Part shown: piece by piece, positions 9,221-17,987 of the stretch
How positions within the stretch are numbered: position 1 is the stretch's first letter
How the letters are laid out: the number at the start of each line of letters is the position of its first letter
From: Salinisphaera sp. T31B1
Lineage (GTDB): Bacteria; Pseudomonadota; Gammaproteobacteria; Nevskiales; Salinisphaeraceae
DNA: 64,000 nt
NCBI RefSeq assembly: GCF_040361275.1
Contig: NZ_APNH01000002.1
Coordinates: 806,001 to 870,000 of the forward strand
Reading direction: 5' to 3'
Position numbers and translations under genes: made by a program
The notes under the pieces: model-generated
Told to the model about the DNA's origin: nothing
What the model saw: the letters and a program-made list of their open reading frames with translations, nothing else
The model's database searches: none

Positions 9221-10782
9221 AGGAATTGACCACTGACGAAATTCGGCACGAGATTCACTCCGATCGGCGCGAACAATACCGCGCCGACATAGCCGACAAG
9301 CAACGTGCCGAAACAGATCACGAACAACACCAGACCACTGTGCCGTTGCGCACGCTGGCCCACCGACCACGCCATACTCACCGAGCCCAGCACCGGCAAA
9401 CCTGTGGCATCGGTGAGCGCCCGCCGGTTGATATACACCGGCCGGATCTGGCTGAGGAAGAACGCAAAGGCGGCACCGGCCGCGAGCGCGCCGAACAACG
9501 CCATGGTCATCAGCACGGTTCGCTGCGGGCCGGACGGCTCGGCAGGCCGTTCCGGCGGGTCGATGACGCGAAATTTCAGCGGATCATTCGCCTGACCCAC
9601 ATCCGTGGATAGGCGCGCCGAGTACAGCCGCGTCAACAGTTTCTGATACTGATCCTGCGTGGCCTGATAGTTACGCGACAATTCGGCTAGCTGGGCCTGC
9701 GCGTCGGTCATATCGTCGGCACCGGCCTTGAGTTCGTCGAGCTGGGATTTCTTACGCTCGATGGCCGACGACAATGTGCTGATCTGTGCACTGGCGTCGG
9801 CGATCTGAGCAGCAACTCCGCCGCCCGAACCACCGGTCGTGGTTTCGATCTGGCTCGGGTTGGCACGTAGATTCGCCAGCGTACTGGCTCGCTCCTGGCG
9901 AAGCCTTTCCAGGTCGCGTCGCGCACTGATCACATCGGGATGCTGGTCGGTGTATTTGCCCAGCAACTGCTGCACTTGCTGCTGGCGTTGGGCGATCTGC
10001 GAATCGATCGATCGAACCTGACTGCTGTTCTCGGCCGATACACGGGTCGGCCCGCCGGTACCACCCGCCTGCAGACTCGCCCTTCGCTGCTGGGCCATCG
10101 TCAGCTGGTCCTGGAGGCTTGCGATCTCGGCGTTGGCGTTGCGTACGCGAGTCGCGTAATCGCTGGCGCCGGGCATGAACTCTGCGTTGTCCTTCTTGAA
10201 ATCGGCCAGCTGTCGCTCGATATCCTGTAGCCGCTGCTTGTACTTGTCGACTTCGTTGGAGAGAAACGCCGTGGCCTGAGTCGAGTCCGTCGAGTTGCGC
10301 CCTTCACCGATCGCCATGTTGGTCATCACGTTGATCACCTGCTGGACGACAGCCTGGGCGGTTTGTGGATCCCGGCTCACGTAGTTGATCGTATAAAGAT
10401 CGGTCTTGCCGCCCGTCGCACGCAGGTTGATGCGCTGACGCAGGCCATCCAGCAGCGCCTGCTCCTCTTCTGGCCCGGTCGCGTTCAGGTCTAGGCCGGT
10501 GCGCCGCGCGATTTCCGACAGGTTCGGCCGACTCAGCACAGTCTGAATCAGCAGGTCGACCTGGCTGGAAGCGTTCGGCAATACCGCCATGCCGCTAAGC
10601 AACGGACCGATCGCCGACTTTGTATCGATGTGTACACGCGCCTGTGAGCGATACTCATTGGGCAGGCTGTACACGAACAGCCAGCCGACTATGGCGATCG
10701 CCCATGCCACGGCCAGCGCAACCCAGCGGAATCGCCAGACGTTGCGTATCTGATCGAGTACGAGACCTAGTAATTCCTGCAT
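9217..10782 (-). CDS. XrtA-system polysaccharide chain-length determinant (Wzz/GNVR type, TIGR03007-like)
   Basis: This 521-residue inner-membrane co-polymerase is expected to set exopolysaccharide chain length and act with the separate tyrosine kinase. A first membrane segment lies at about 20-40, followed by a Wzz-type periplasmic domain beginning YRSQARVHIDTKSAIGPLLS. Long coiled coils run from about 175 to 390, and a PxxP-rich stretch with PPERPAEPSGP precedes the second membrane segment near 430. There is a further hydrophobic segment close to the C-terminus. The kinase domain is a separate protein, unlike the fused Wzc of enteric bacteria. The gene ends with a 4-base overlap and starts 40 bases after the export lipoprotein gene. 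Confidence 0.93.
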   Translation of the reverse strand: MQELLGLVLDQIRNVWRFRWVALAVAWAIAIVGWLFVYSLPNEYRSQARVHIDTKSAIGPLLSGMAVLPNASSQVDLLIQTVLSRPNLSEIARRTGLDLNATGPEEEQALLDGLRQRINLRATGGKTDLYTINYVSRDPQTAQAVVQQVINVMTNMAIGEGRNSTDSTQATAFLSNEVDKYKQRLQDIERQLADFKKDNAEFMPGASDYATRVRNANAEIASLQDQLTMAQQRRASLQAGGTGGPTRVSAENSSQVRSIDSQIAQRQQQVQQLLGKYTDQHPDVISARRDLERLRQERASTLANLRANPSQIETTTGGSGGGVAAQIADASAQISTLSSAIERKKSQLDELKAGADDMTDAQAQLAELSRNYQATQDQYQKLLTRLYSARLSTDVGQANDPLKFRVIDPPERPAEPSGPQRTVLMTMALFGALAAGAAFAFFLSQIRPVYINRRALTDATGLPVLGSVSMAWSVGQRAQRHSGLVLFVICFGTLLVGYVGAVLFAPIGVNLVPNFVSGQFL

Positions 10783-10822
10783 GGCGTTTGCCGTTGTGAC
10801 GTGAGCCGGAAACGACCGGCGA

Positions 10823-11437
10823 TCAGAAGTAGGTCCGCGGGATGATCACGACATCACCCGGGTGCATAGGCACGTTCTGTTTGATGTCCCCGTTCAGCAG
10901 ACTCTGTAGCTCGATTCCGTAAGTATGCTCGTCCCCATCGTCCTGACGGACCAGCTTGGCCCGATTGCCGGCCGCGAACTGGGTCAGCCCGCCCACGTTG
11001 ATCATGACGTCGAGCAAGGTCATACCGTTGCGATAAGGCATCGACTGGGGACGAGCCGCTTCTCCGACGACACGAATCTGGTCGGTATAGGTGCCGACGA
11101 AATTCGTCACGATCACGGTCACATAGGGGTCGCGCACATAGGTCGATAGCGCCGACTCCAGATCATCGGCGAGCTGAGGGGGCGTCTTGCCGGCCGCGAC
11201 CATGCTCTCGACCAGCGGCATGGAAATCTCGCCATCAGGGCGAACCGGCACGGTAAGCGAAAGATCCGGATTGTCGCGAACGAAAATGCGCAGACCGTCC
11301 CCGGGACCAATTCGGTACGTACTGTCGGCGGGAGCAGAATCGACCGCGGAAGGCGGAGCGCTGGCGCACCCGGCAAGCAGCAGAACCAGAAGGAGAATAC
11401 CGCCCAGCACGACAGACCCGAAACGATTTCGATACAC
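10823..11437 (-). CDS. XrtA-system exopolysaccharide export lipoprotein (Wza-like, TIGR03027-like)
   Basis: This outer-membrane lipoprotein of the polysaccharide export family probably forms part of the exit channel. After a short basic N-terminus and a strongly hydrophobic stretch comes the lipobox LLAG-Cys. The export domain follows, beginning TYRIGPGDGLRIFVRDNPDL, then SLBB-like segments (IRVVGEAARPQSMPYRNGMT) and an ending with GDVVIIPRTYF. At 204 residues it is shorter than Wza, as usual in exosortase loci. I chose GTG 11437 because AGGGG lies about 9 bases upstream and the signal peptide then has a normal length. An upstream GTG at 11482 would add 15 residues. About 200 non-coding bases separate it from prsT, so it may have its own promoter. 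Confidence 0.92.
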   Translation of the reverse strand: MYRNRFGSVVLGGILLLVLLLAGCASAPPSAVDSAPADSTYRIGPGDGLRIFVRDNPDLSLTVPVRPDGEISMPLVESMVAAGKTPPQLADDLESALSTYVRDPYVTVIVTNFVGTYTDQIRVVGEAARPQSMPYRNGMTLLDVMINVGGLTQFAAGNRAKLVRQDDGDEHTYGIELQSLLNGDIKQNVPMHPGDVVIIPRTYF

Positions 11438-11637
11438 GACAGAACCCCTGCAAAATTTAAAAGCTAGAACGTTAAGAAACACGGGCCCCTACGCACATTG
11501 TCCGACCGCATTTCGCGACCCGTGTTCCGCCATTTTTTCTATTATCCGATGTCAAGGACAAGCCGGCGTCCGGCTCGATGCGTAACTTACATTATATCGC
11601 CAACCCAACTGAACGGCGGCCGAATTCGATATCCGCA
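11438..11637. other. Non-coding gap between prsT and the export lipoprotein gene
   Basis: This 200-base gap is AT-richer than its surroundings and probably carries a promoter for the genes from the export lipoprotein leftwards. On the minus strand there is a TATAAT at 11591-11596, but no convincing -35 box at the right distance. A short inverted repeat, TGTCAAGGACA, lies at 11550-11560. I see no -24/-12 promoter here. Confidence 0.4.
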
Positions 11638-14490
11638 CTAGCTCGACGGCTCGCCCGTAACCTCATTGAGACTCTCCAGGAGTTCGCTCGCTTGCTTTCG
11701 CTCGACAAACTCTTCATCGCCGGCCAGCAATTCCACCAGAATCTGGCGCGCCCGCGCGCGCTGGCTATCGTCGTCGCTTCGACTCAACGCTACGGCCAGG
11801 TGGTAGCGCGCCGTCTCGGAAGGGTTATCGGCCGAGACGGCCTTGTTCAACAGCTCGATACCCTCCGCTTCCTGGCCGGTATTCACCAAGATCCAACCGG
11901 CCGTATCCTGGATGTTTGCATTGTCGGGAGACAGCTTCAGCGCCCGACGCGCCAGATCGGTGGCGCGCGGATCATTCTGATCCTGATAGATGAGCGCTAG
12001 GTTATTCAGAGCGACCGCATTATCCGGAGCGCGCTCGAGCACCTGCCGATAGTCGTCGGCCGCTTGGCTTTGCTCATTCTCGGACTGGCGCCATTGGGCA
12101 CGCAGTAGACGAACACGGGTATCGTCCGGGGCCCGTTTAAGCCAATCGGACAGCGCCTCGGCCGGCGCCTCGGCATTGGCCCGACGTCTAGCATCGAACA
12201 ACGCAATGGCTAGCCCCGCATCGGGCGCGGCCGCATAAGCTTTGGCATAGCGCTCAGCCGCCTGCTGGAAGCGTTCGATCGATGCCAGCACGTCCCCGCC
12301 CAGACGATCGGCGTCGGCCTGACTCGCCGGTTCGGCCAGCCGATCGGCGGTTGCCAGTGCAGCCTCCAAATCACCCGCGCCGGCCTGCGCCATGGCCAGT
12401 AATCGTATGGCCGCACCTACGGGGGGTGTGCGGTCGACGAGCGGCTGGAGCGTTTTGACCGCATCGGCGTCGTGGCCGCTGGCCATCTGCGCCTGGGCCA
12501 GATCCAGCTGATACGACGAATCATCGCCGGCCTGCCGAGCCGCTCGCTCCAGCGTAGACAACGCCTGATCGGCCTGTCCATCAGCCAGCTGTGCCACGCC
12601 GTATAGCCTGAGCAAGGCGTGATTGTCCGGACGGTCTTCAGACAACGCGCCGGCTAGGACCGCTGCCTTGGCCGGCTCACCGAAGCTTATGTATGCACGG
12701 ACCAACGTCGTGGCGATATCCAGATCGCCCGGCCGGGCCCGGTTGGTGGCTTCGAGCAGAGAAATAGCCTGCGCTGGCTGCCCGGCCTGCGCATAGGCGG
12801 CGGCAAGCAGCCGGACCACCGTATCGTCATCGGGACGATCGTCATGAATCGGGGCCAGCAGAGCCACCGCCTGATCGGCTCGGCCGGTACGAAGCTGCAA
12901 CGCCGCCAGATCCTGTACCACATCCATATCTGAAGAATGACCACGCCGAAACGCTTCTAGACGTTGTTTGGCCGCGTCTACGCGGCCGTCGGCGGCATAG
13001 ACGCGGGCGAGCACCCGCTGCGCGTCCGAGCTGTCCGGGTAAGCCTTCGCCAGCGCCTCGGCCGACTCGACGGCCTGGTCACGATCGCCGTTGGCCAGAG
13101 CGATCTGAACGCGCAATCGGGCCACCTTCTCCTTTTGCTCGGCATCGGCCGGCTCGATCTTGTCCAATACCGCGGCCGCAGCGCCACCGTTGCCTTGCTG
13201 AAGCAGCGCTTCGACCAGATCGATCTGCAACGCCTTGTCGTCGGCAGCCGCGGGCGCACCCGACGCGTCACCTTCCGCAGCCGGCTTCAGACGGGCCTGG
13301 ACCGCGGCGATCAATGGCCGCAGGCCCGGCGCGTCTGCATTGTCCTGGTAGACGTCTTCCAACATGCTCAGTGCCTGCTGAGGCTGCTCCTGCTGGAGAT
13401 ACAGCCCCGTCTGCAATCGCAGCGCGTTGATATCAGCCGGCGACTGTGCCAGGACTCGACCCAGATACTGCTGCGCTGTTGCGGGATCGTTGCGCACGAT
13501 ATTGACCCATGCCAGCAGCGTCAGGCTTCGGACATTGTCCGGTGCAACATTGAGCACGCGCTCGAGCGACTGCGCCGCAGCGTCATAGTCGGCACGGCGG
13601 ATATGGATCAGCGCCTGAAGGTAATTGACGAATGCGCTATCCGGCGTGGCCTTGGCCAGGCGGGAGACATTGTCCTGAGCGGCATCCAGACGATCCAGTC
13701 GAATCTGGCAGTCGGACAGGAACAGACGCAGACGATACTGCTCGGCAGGGCTCAACGCGCTGCTCGCGCCCAGCGCCTTTTCGAAGCCGCCCACGGCTTG
13801 GTCGCAGCCGTTCTGTTCGTAGCTCAGCCGCGCCTGCGCGGCAACGACGCGCATATCGTCAGGCGCTGTCTGCGCCGCGCGTTCGAGCAGCCTTTGGGCC
13901 TTCTCCGGCTGCTCGTGACCGGCCGCGAGAGAGGCCTGCCCGAGTAGCGCCTCGGTCGAGTTCGGATCGGCTTCCAGCGCGGCTGCATAGGCTTGGGCCG
14001 CGTCGTCGGGCCGCTCGAGTCCCGCCAACGCCTCGCCGCGGAGCACTTGTGCAGCAGCTTGATGGCTATCCGCCATTCCGGAGAGGTCGGCCAGCAGGTC
14101 GAGCGCAGGCTGGAACTGGCCGTCGCCAACCATGGCTCTCGCGAGATTCAGCTGAGTGTCTGTCGAACCGTCGCCGGCTTGACGTGCCCGCTCGAACTGA
14201 TGGGACGCATCGGCGTATCGATAGGTCGCCAGCGATGTTTGGCCGAGCATGCGCCATGCCTCGGCGTTGTCGGGCTGTTCGCGAAGCACGCTCTTGAGCC
14301 GTATCTCGGCTTCCCGATAATTCCCCGATGCCAGACTCTGCTGTGCCAACGCCTGGCGGTCGGCGGGCGACTGGTCCGATCCACAGCCAGTTAACGCGAC
14401 CAGAACGCCCAGCATCGTCAGCCGAACGGCCAGCGACGGCGAGACGCGCACTGCACCGATAAGTCGATCGAATAATTTGAACATGCCCAT
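11638..14490 (-). CDS. prsT: XrtA-system TPR-repeat lipoprotein PrsT
   Basis: This 950-residue envelope lipoprotein is made almost entirely of tetratricopeptide-type helical repeats, a known member of exosortase A loci. Its likely role is as a periplasmic scaffold for polysaccharide export or PEP-CTERM protein handling; the mechanism is not known. The N-terminus has a hydrophobic segment ending in the lipobox VALTG-Cys, followed by repeats such as LASGNYREAEIRLKSVLREQ and LAWVNIVRNDPATAQQYLGR to the end. ATG 14490 is the first start; an ATG two codons later is an alternative. It lies 21 bases downstream of prsR and in the same direction, so the two are probably co-transcribed. Confidence 0.93.
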   Translation of the reverse strand: MGMFKLFDRLIGAVRVSPSLAVRLTMLGVLVALTGCGSDQSPADRQALAQQSLASGNYREAEIRLKSVLREQPDNAEAWRMLGQTSLATYRYADASHQFERARQAGDGSTDTQLNLARAMVGDGQFQPALDLLADLSGMADSHQAAAQVLRGEALAGLERPDDAAQAYAAALEADPNSTEALLGQASLAAGHEQPEKAQRLLERAAQTAPDDMRVVAAQARLSYEQNGCDQAVGGFEKALGASSALSPAEQYRLRLFLSDCQIRLDRLDAAQDNVSRLAKATPDSAFVNYLQALIHIRRADYDAAAQSLERVLNVAPDNVRSLTLLAWVNIVRNDPATAQQYLGRVLAQSPADINALRLQTGLYLQQEQPQQALSMLEDVYQDNADAPGLRPLIAAVQARLKPAAEGDASGAPAAADDKALQIDLVEALLQQGNGGAAAAVLDKIEPADAEQKEKVARLRVQIALANGDRDQAVESAEALAKAYPDSSDAQRVLARVYAADGRVDAAKQRLEAFRRGHSSDMDVVQDLAALQLRTGRADQAVALLAPIHDDRPDDDTVVRLLAAAYAQAGQPAQAISLLEATNRARPGDLDIATTLVRAYISFGEPAKAAVLAGALSEDRPDNHALLRLYGVAQLADGQADQALSTLERAARQAGDDSSYQLDLAQAQMASGHDADAVKTLQPLVDRTPPVGAAIRLLAMAQAGAGDLEAALATADRLAEPASQADADRLGGDVLASIERFQQAAERYAKAYAAAPDAGLAIALFDARRRANAEAPAEALSDWLKRAPDDTRVRLLRAQWRQSENEQSQAADDYRQVLERAPDNAVALNNLALIYQDQNDPRATDLARRALKLSPDNANIQDTAGWILVNTGQEAEGIELLNKAVSADNPSETARYHLAVALSRSDDDSQRARARQILVELLAGDEEFVERKQASELLESLNEVTGEPSS

Positions 14491-14511
14491 GGTTTTTCCG
14501 TGACGACTCGT

Positions 14512-15870
14512 CTAGGCCGTCTGTATTTCGTGTTTTTTCATCAGATCGTAGAGCGCTGGCCGCGAGATACCGAGCAGACGCGCCGCTTTTGATACGTTCC
14601 CCTCGGCGATCGACAAACTCTTCTCGATGGCCTGGCGTTCGGCGTTGTCGCGGACTTCCCTCAGGTTGAGTTTTAGCTCGCCGGTATCACTGGCCGGCTC
14701 GGCCAGCCCCAGATCGGACGCAGTAACGACCTTGTCGTCTGCCATAATGACAGCCCGATTGACTCGATGTTCGAGTTCGCGCACGTTTCCGGGCCATGGA
14801 TGGGCTGCGATCGCCGCCAGAGCCTCGGGTGCGAAACCGCGAAGCGCCTTCCCGTGGTCCTTTGCCGCTCGCTCGAAAAACGCTTTCGCCATGGCGATGG
14901 CATCGCCTTCGCGCTCGGCCAGCGCCGGAATATCGATGGTGATCTCAGCGATTCGATAATAAAGATCCTCGCGAAATCCACCGTCGCCGATCATTTCGCG
15001 CAGATTGCGGTGCGTGGCACAGATGACCCGGATATCTACCGGTATCTCGCTGCGCCCACCGACGCGCTCGACGACACGCTCCTGTAGGAAGCGCAGGAGC
15101 TTGGCCTGCAACGCCCCGGTCATGTCACCGATTTCGTCAAGAAAGAGCGTGCCGCCGTCGGCCACCTCGACCTTGCCCGGCGTCTGCCGATTGGCGCCGG
15201 TGAATGCGCCTTTCTCGTAGCCGAACAGCTCGCTTTCGAGCAAGTGCTCGGGAATCGCCGCACAGTTGATCGCCACGAACCGGCGGTCGGCCCGGGGACT
15301 GAGCCTGTGCAGCGCACGCGCGAGCACCTCCTTGCCGGAACCCGTATCGCCAAGCAACAGAACGCTCGCATTCGTCGGTGCGACTTTCTCTATCTGCCGT
15401 ACGACCTTGAGCATCACATCGCTGGCCGCGATCAACCCGTCCAGGGGCGCACGCCCCTTCTCGAGCGAGCGGTTGGCGGTCTCCAGGTGCCAGATATGAA
15501 ATGCGCGTGAGATGATCAGATCCAGAACGTCGGTATCGACCGGCTTCTGGTAGAAGTCGTAGGCGCCCATGGAGACCGACTTGAGCGCGTTGCTTTCGTC
15601 GCCGTTGCCAGTGACCACGATTACCTTGGTCGCGGGCGCCAGTCGCAGCGTTTCGGAAAGCGTCTTCAGCCCTTCATCCACGCCGTCTGCCGCCGGCGGC
15701 AGCCCCAGATCCAGCAGCACGACCTGTGGTTCGTGTCGACGGACATGGGCAAGCGCCTCCTCACGATCGCCGGCAAATACAAGCTCGTAGCGATCGAATG
15801 CCCAACGCAGCTGCCGCACCAGGCCCGGATCGTCTTCGACGATGAGCAGACGTTCTCGTGCCGCCTTCAC
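14512..15870 (-). CDS. prsR: Sigma-54-dependent response regulator PrsR
   Basis: This 452-residue cytoplasmic activator has a receiver, an AAA+ and a DNA-binding domain, and is the family associated with activation of PEP-CTERM genes. In the receiver the phosphoacceptor is Asp54 (VVLLDLGLP). The AAA+ domain has Walker A GDTGSGKE at 174-181, the sigma-54 contact loop GAFTGA at 221-226 and Walker B TLFLDEIGD at 241-249. The C-terminal Fis-type helix-turn-helix is AEGNVSKAARLLGISRPALY. The start is GTG 15870, overlapping the prsK stop by 4 bases. The -24/-12 promoters and shared inverted repeats at 20493-20607 and 21111-21254 are its likely targets, an inference from the family and from the promoters. 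Confidence 0.95.
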   Translation of the reverse strand: MKAARERLLIVEDDPGLVRQLRWAFDRYELVFAGDREEALAHVRRHEPQVVLLDLGLPPAADGVDEGLKTLSETLRLAPATKVIVVTGNGDESNALKSVSMGAYDFYQKPVDTDVLDLIISRAFHIWHLETANRSLEKGRAPLDGLIAASDVMLKVVRQIEKVAPTNASVLLLGDTGSGKEVLARALHRLSPRADRRFVAINCAAIPEHLLESELFGYEKGAFTGANRQTPGKVEVADGGTLFLDEIGDMTGALQAKLLRFLQERVVERVGGRSEIPVDIRVICATHRNLREMIGDGGFREDLYYRIAEITIDIPALAEREGDAIAMAKAFFERAAKDHGKALRGFAPEALAAIAAHPWPGNVRELEHRVNRAVIMADDKVVTASDLGLAEPASDTGELKLNLREVRDNAERQAIEKSLSIAEGNVSKAARLLGISRPALYDLMKKHEIQTA

Positions 15871-17951
15871 TGGTCAACCTCCATACCCGCCGCACGCGGC
15901 AGAATGAGAGAAAAGCGGGTGCCTTCGCCCGGCGCCGTCTGCACTTCGACATCGCCGCCCGCATCGCGGGCGAATTCACGGGCCTGGAATGCGCCGATCC
16001 CCATGCCACGGGCGGCACGCGTGCTGAAAAAAGGCTTGAACAGCGATTCCCGTACAAACACCTGCGTCATACCTTCCCCATCGTCAACGATATTGATTCG
16101 CACCCACTGCTCGTCCGCGACCAGGTCGATCGTGACCTCGCCCCCGGCCGACGTGGCGTCCTGGCCGTTCTTTATCAGATGCCTGAGGACCATCCGAAGC
16201 CGCTCGGGGTCGACGCAGACCACGGCATCGGCCGCCTGGCCAATTTTCGGCGCCGGCTCACTCACCGCGAGCTCGGTAATCAGCGCATCCAGAAGCGGCC
16301 GCACAACGACTCTCTGAGGCGGTCGCGCATCCGAGGATACGCGTTGCAGCTGATCCAGCAGCTGTCGCATCCGGTCGACGGAATTCTCGATCGTGAGAAT
16401 CATGTCGTCCACGAACGCGGGATTGTGTCGGTGCCGTCCGGCATTCTGCAGCATGAGCGATTGCTGGCCGGCGATGTTTTTCAAATCGTGCATCAGAAAA
16501 GCCGTCAGCCGGTTGAACGCTTCGAACTGGCGTGCCTCGGCCAGCGCGAGATTGCTCTCCTGTTGGTCGAGAAATACACCGATCTGGCGGCCCAGCGTCT
16601 TGAGCAGGTCGATCTCCTCCCAGCCAAGCCGCATCGGTACACGCGGCGCGCTGAGCACGAGAAAACCCAGCAGACGATCCTCGGTCGGCAGTGGCATGAG
16701 CAGCTGCCCTCGATCCAGTCCCACCAACCATTCCGGCAACGTGAGCGACGGCGCGTCGAGCCGCGGCTTGCCATCTGCATCTGCCAACTCGATGATCCAC
16801 TCGTGCTCGTGCAGATACGCGATCAGGTCACTATCGGCCGGGACCACGATTTCTGCAGCATCCGGCAGATTCCATGCAGCGGCACATACGTACGCCTCGT
16901 CGCGCCGGACCCATACCGCGCCTCCGGTACTTTGAAACGGCGCAGCGACTGCACGCACCGCCCGCCCGTACGCATCCACGCCCGGTTGACGCTGACTCAG
17001 CCGCCGCATCAAGGCAAGCCATTCCTCGCGGTAATCGTAGGTGTAGTGAAAAAGATGCTTGTTGATGAACACGCGCAGATACGCGCGGACCTGCCCCGAG
17101 AGCAACAGAATCATCAGCCCGAGCGTGGCAGCCGCCAGAAACAAGACCGCTGCCACATCCGCCCAATCGCCGCCGAAGTGGCGCAGGTAGTAACTGCCGG
17201 CGACCATTGCCAGGAGATAGATACCGGCGGACAGCATGACCCCAGTACTGAATACCGCGCGGTGTGACACGCCCAATCGCGCCGACCAACTCGCATTGCG
17301 CAGGGCCGACACCACGATCAACGGCGCGGCCAATGTGTTCACGGCGCCGCGTGCGTCCCAGACGCTTGCGTCGATATAACTGTTAACCAATGCGAACGAA
17401 TACATCAGAAAGTCGTAGCCCAGCACCGTCGCGATGGCCAGACAAAGATACTTCATCCCCCAGCGCGCATCGGTAGACGACACCCGCCAGGTCTGTTCGA
17501 GCAACATCAGACCCCAGAGCGTGATCAGGCAGATGCATGCAGCGAATATCGTGCTGTGCGGCGTGCTGGCGTCGGCCACGCCGTAGGTCGAAACGACGCG
17601 CCAGAGTAGATACAGGCCGCTGAGCACCGGAAGCACGACCGCTACGACCTGCAGTCGCCGTCGGCTGGCCGGCACCGCGCCCGGCGGCACGAGCCAGGCA
17701 GCCAGCGCAACCCAGAACGCGGTCCGTACGGTTTCAGCGAGGTCGAGCGCCGGCGCGGTCAGCCCGATGATCGGCGCGAGCGTGAGCAACGTGAACCAGA
17801 GCGTATTCAGCCCGCAGGCGACCAGCAACAGACGCATGGCCGCGTGCTGACGCTCGATTGCCAGCACGAGTAGCGTCGCGACCGCATACGCCACTGCGGC
17901 GGCCGTGTTCGACAACAGCCACAGGTCGGTCGGCGTCAGACTCGGAAACAT
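15867..17951 (-). CDS. prsK: XrtA-system sensor histidine kinase PrsK
   Basis: This 694-residue inner-membrane kinase is expected to phosphorylate PrsR. About eight to nine membrane segments fill the first 290 residues, followed by a GAF-like sensor region (about 300-465), the dimerisation helix with phosphoacceptor His488 in FLMHDLKNIAGQQ, and a catalytic ATPase domain with DNA-box-like LIKNGQDAT and a G-box IVDDGEGM. The multi-pass N-terminus suggests that it senses something in the membrane, but the signal is unknown. I chose ATG 17951, preceded by AGGTG; a GTG three codons upstream is possible. It follows the sugar transferase by 36 bases, placing regulators and biosynthesis in one transcription unit. 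Confidence 0.94.
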   Translation of the reverse strand: MFPSLTPTDLWLLSNTAAAVAYAVATLLVLAIERQHAAMRLLLVACGLNTLWFTLLTLAPIIGLTAPALDLAETVRTAFWVALAAWLVPPGAVPASRRRLQVVAVVLPVLSGLYLLWRVVSTYGVADASTPHSTIFAACICLITLWGLMLLEQTWRVSSTDARWGMKYLCLAIATVLGYDFLMYSFALVNSYIDASVWDARGAVNTLAAPLIVVSALRNASWSARLGVSHRAVFSTGVMLSAGIYLLAMVAGSYYLRHFGGDWADVAAVLFLAAATLGLMILLLSGQVRAYLRVFINKHLFHYTYDYREEWLALMRRLSQRQPGVDAYGRAVRAVAAPFQSTGGAVWVRRDEAYVCAAAWNLPDAAEIVVPADSDLIAYLHEHEWIIELADADGKPRLDAPSLTLPEWLVGLDRGQLLMPLPTEDRLLGFLVLSAPRVPMRLGWEEIDLLKTLGRQIGVFLDQQESNLALAEARQFEAFNRLTAFLMHDLKNIAGQQSLMLQNAGRHRHNPAFVDDMILTIENSVDRMRQLLDQLQRVSSDARPPQRVVVRPLLDALITELAVSEPAPKIGQAADAVVCVDPERLRMVLRHLIKNGQDATSAGGEVTIDLVADEQWVRINIVDDGEGMTQVFVRESLFKPFFSTRAARGMGIGAFQAREFARDAGGDVEVQTAPGEGTRFSLILPRAAGMEVDQ

Positions 17952-17987
17952 GGTCGGCACCTGGCGAACGCCCGAATCACGATAGCG

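Noticed and set aside
11550-11560. TGTCAAGGACA inverted repeat upstream of the export lipoprotein gene
   Set aside because: It has a 3-base spacer, unlike the TGTC-N9-GACA of the PEP-CTERM boxes, and no -24/-12 promoter is near.
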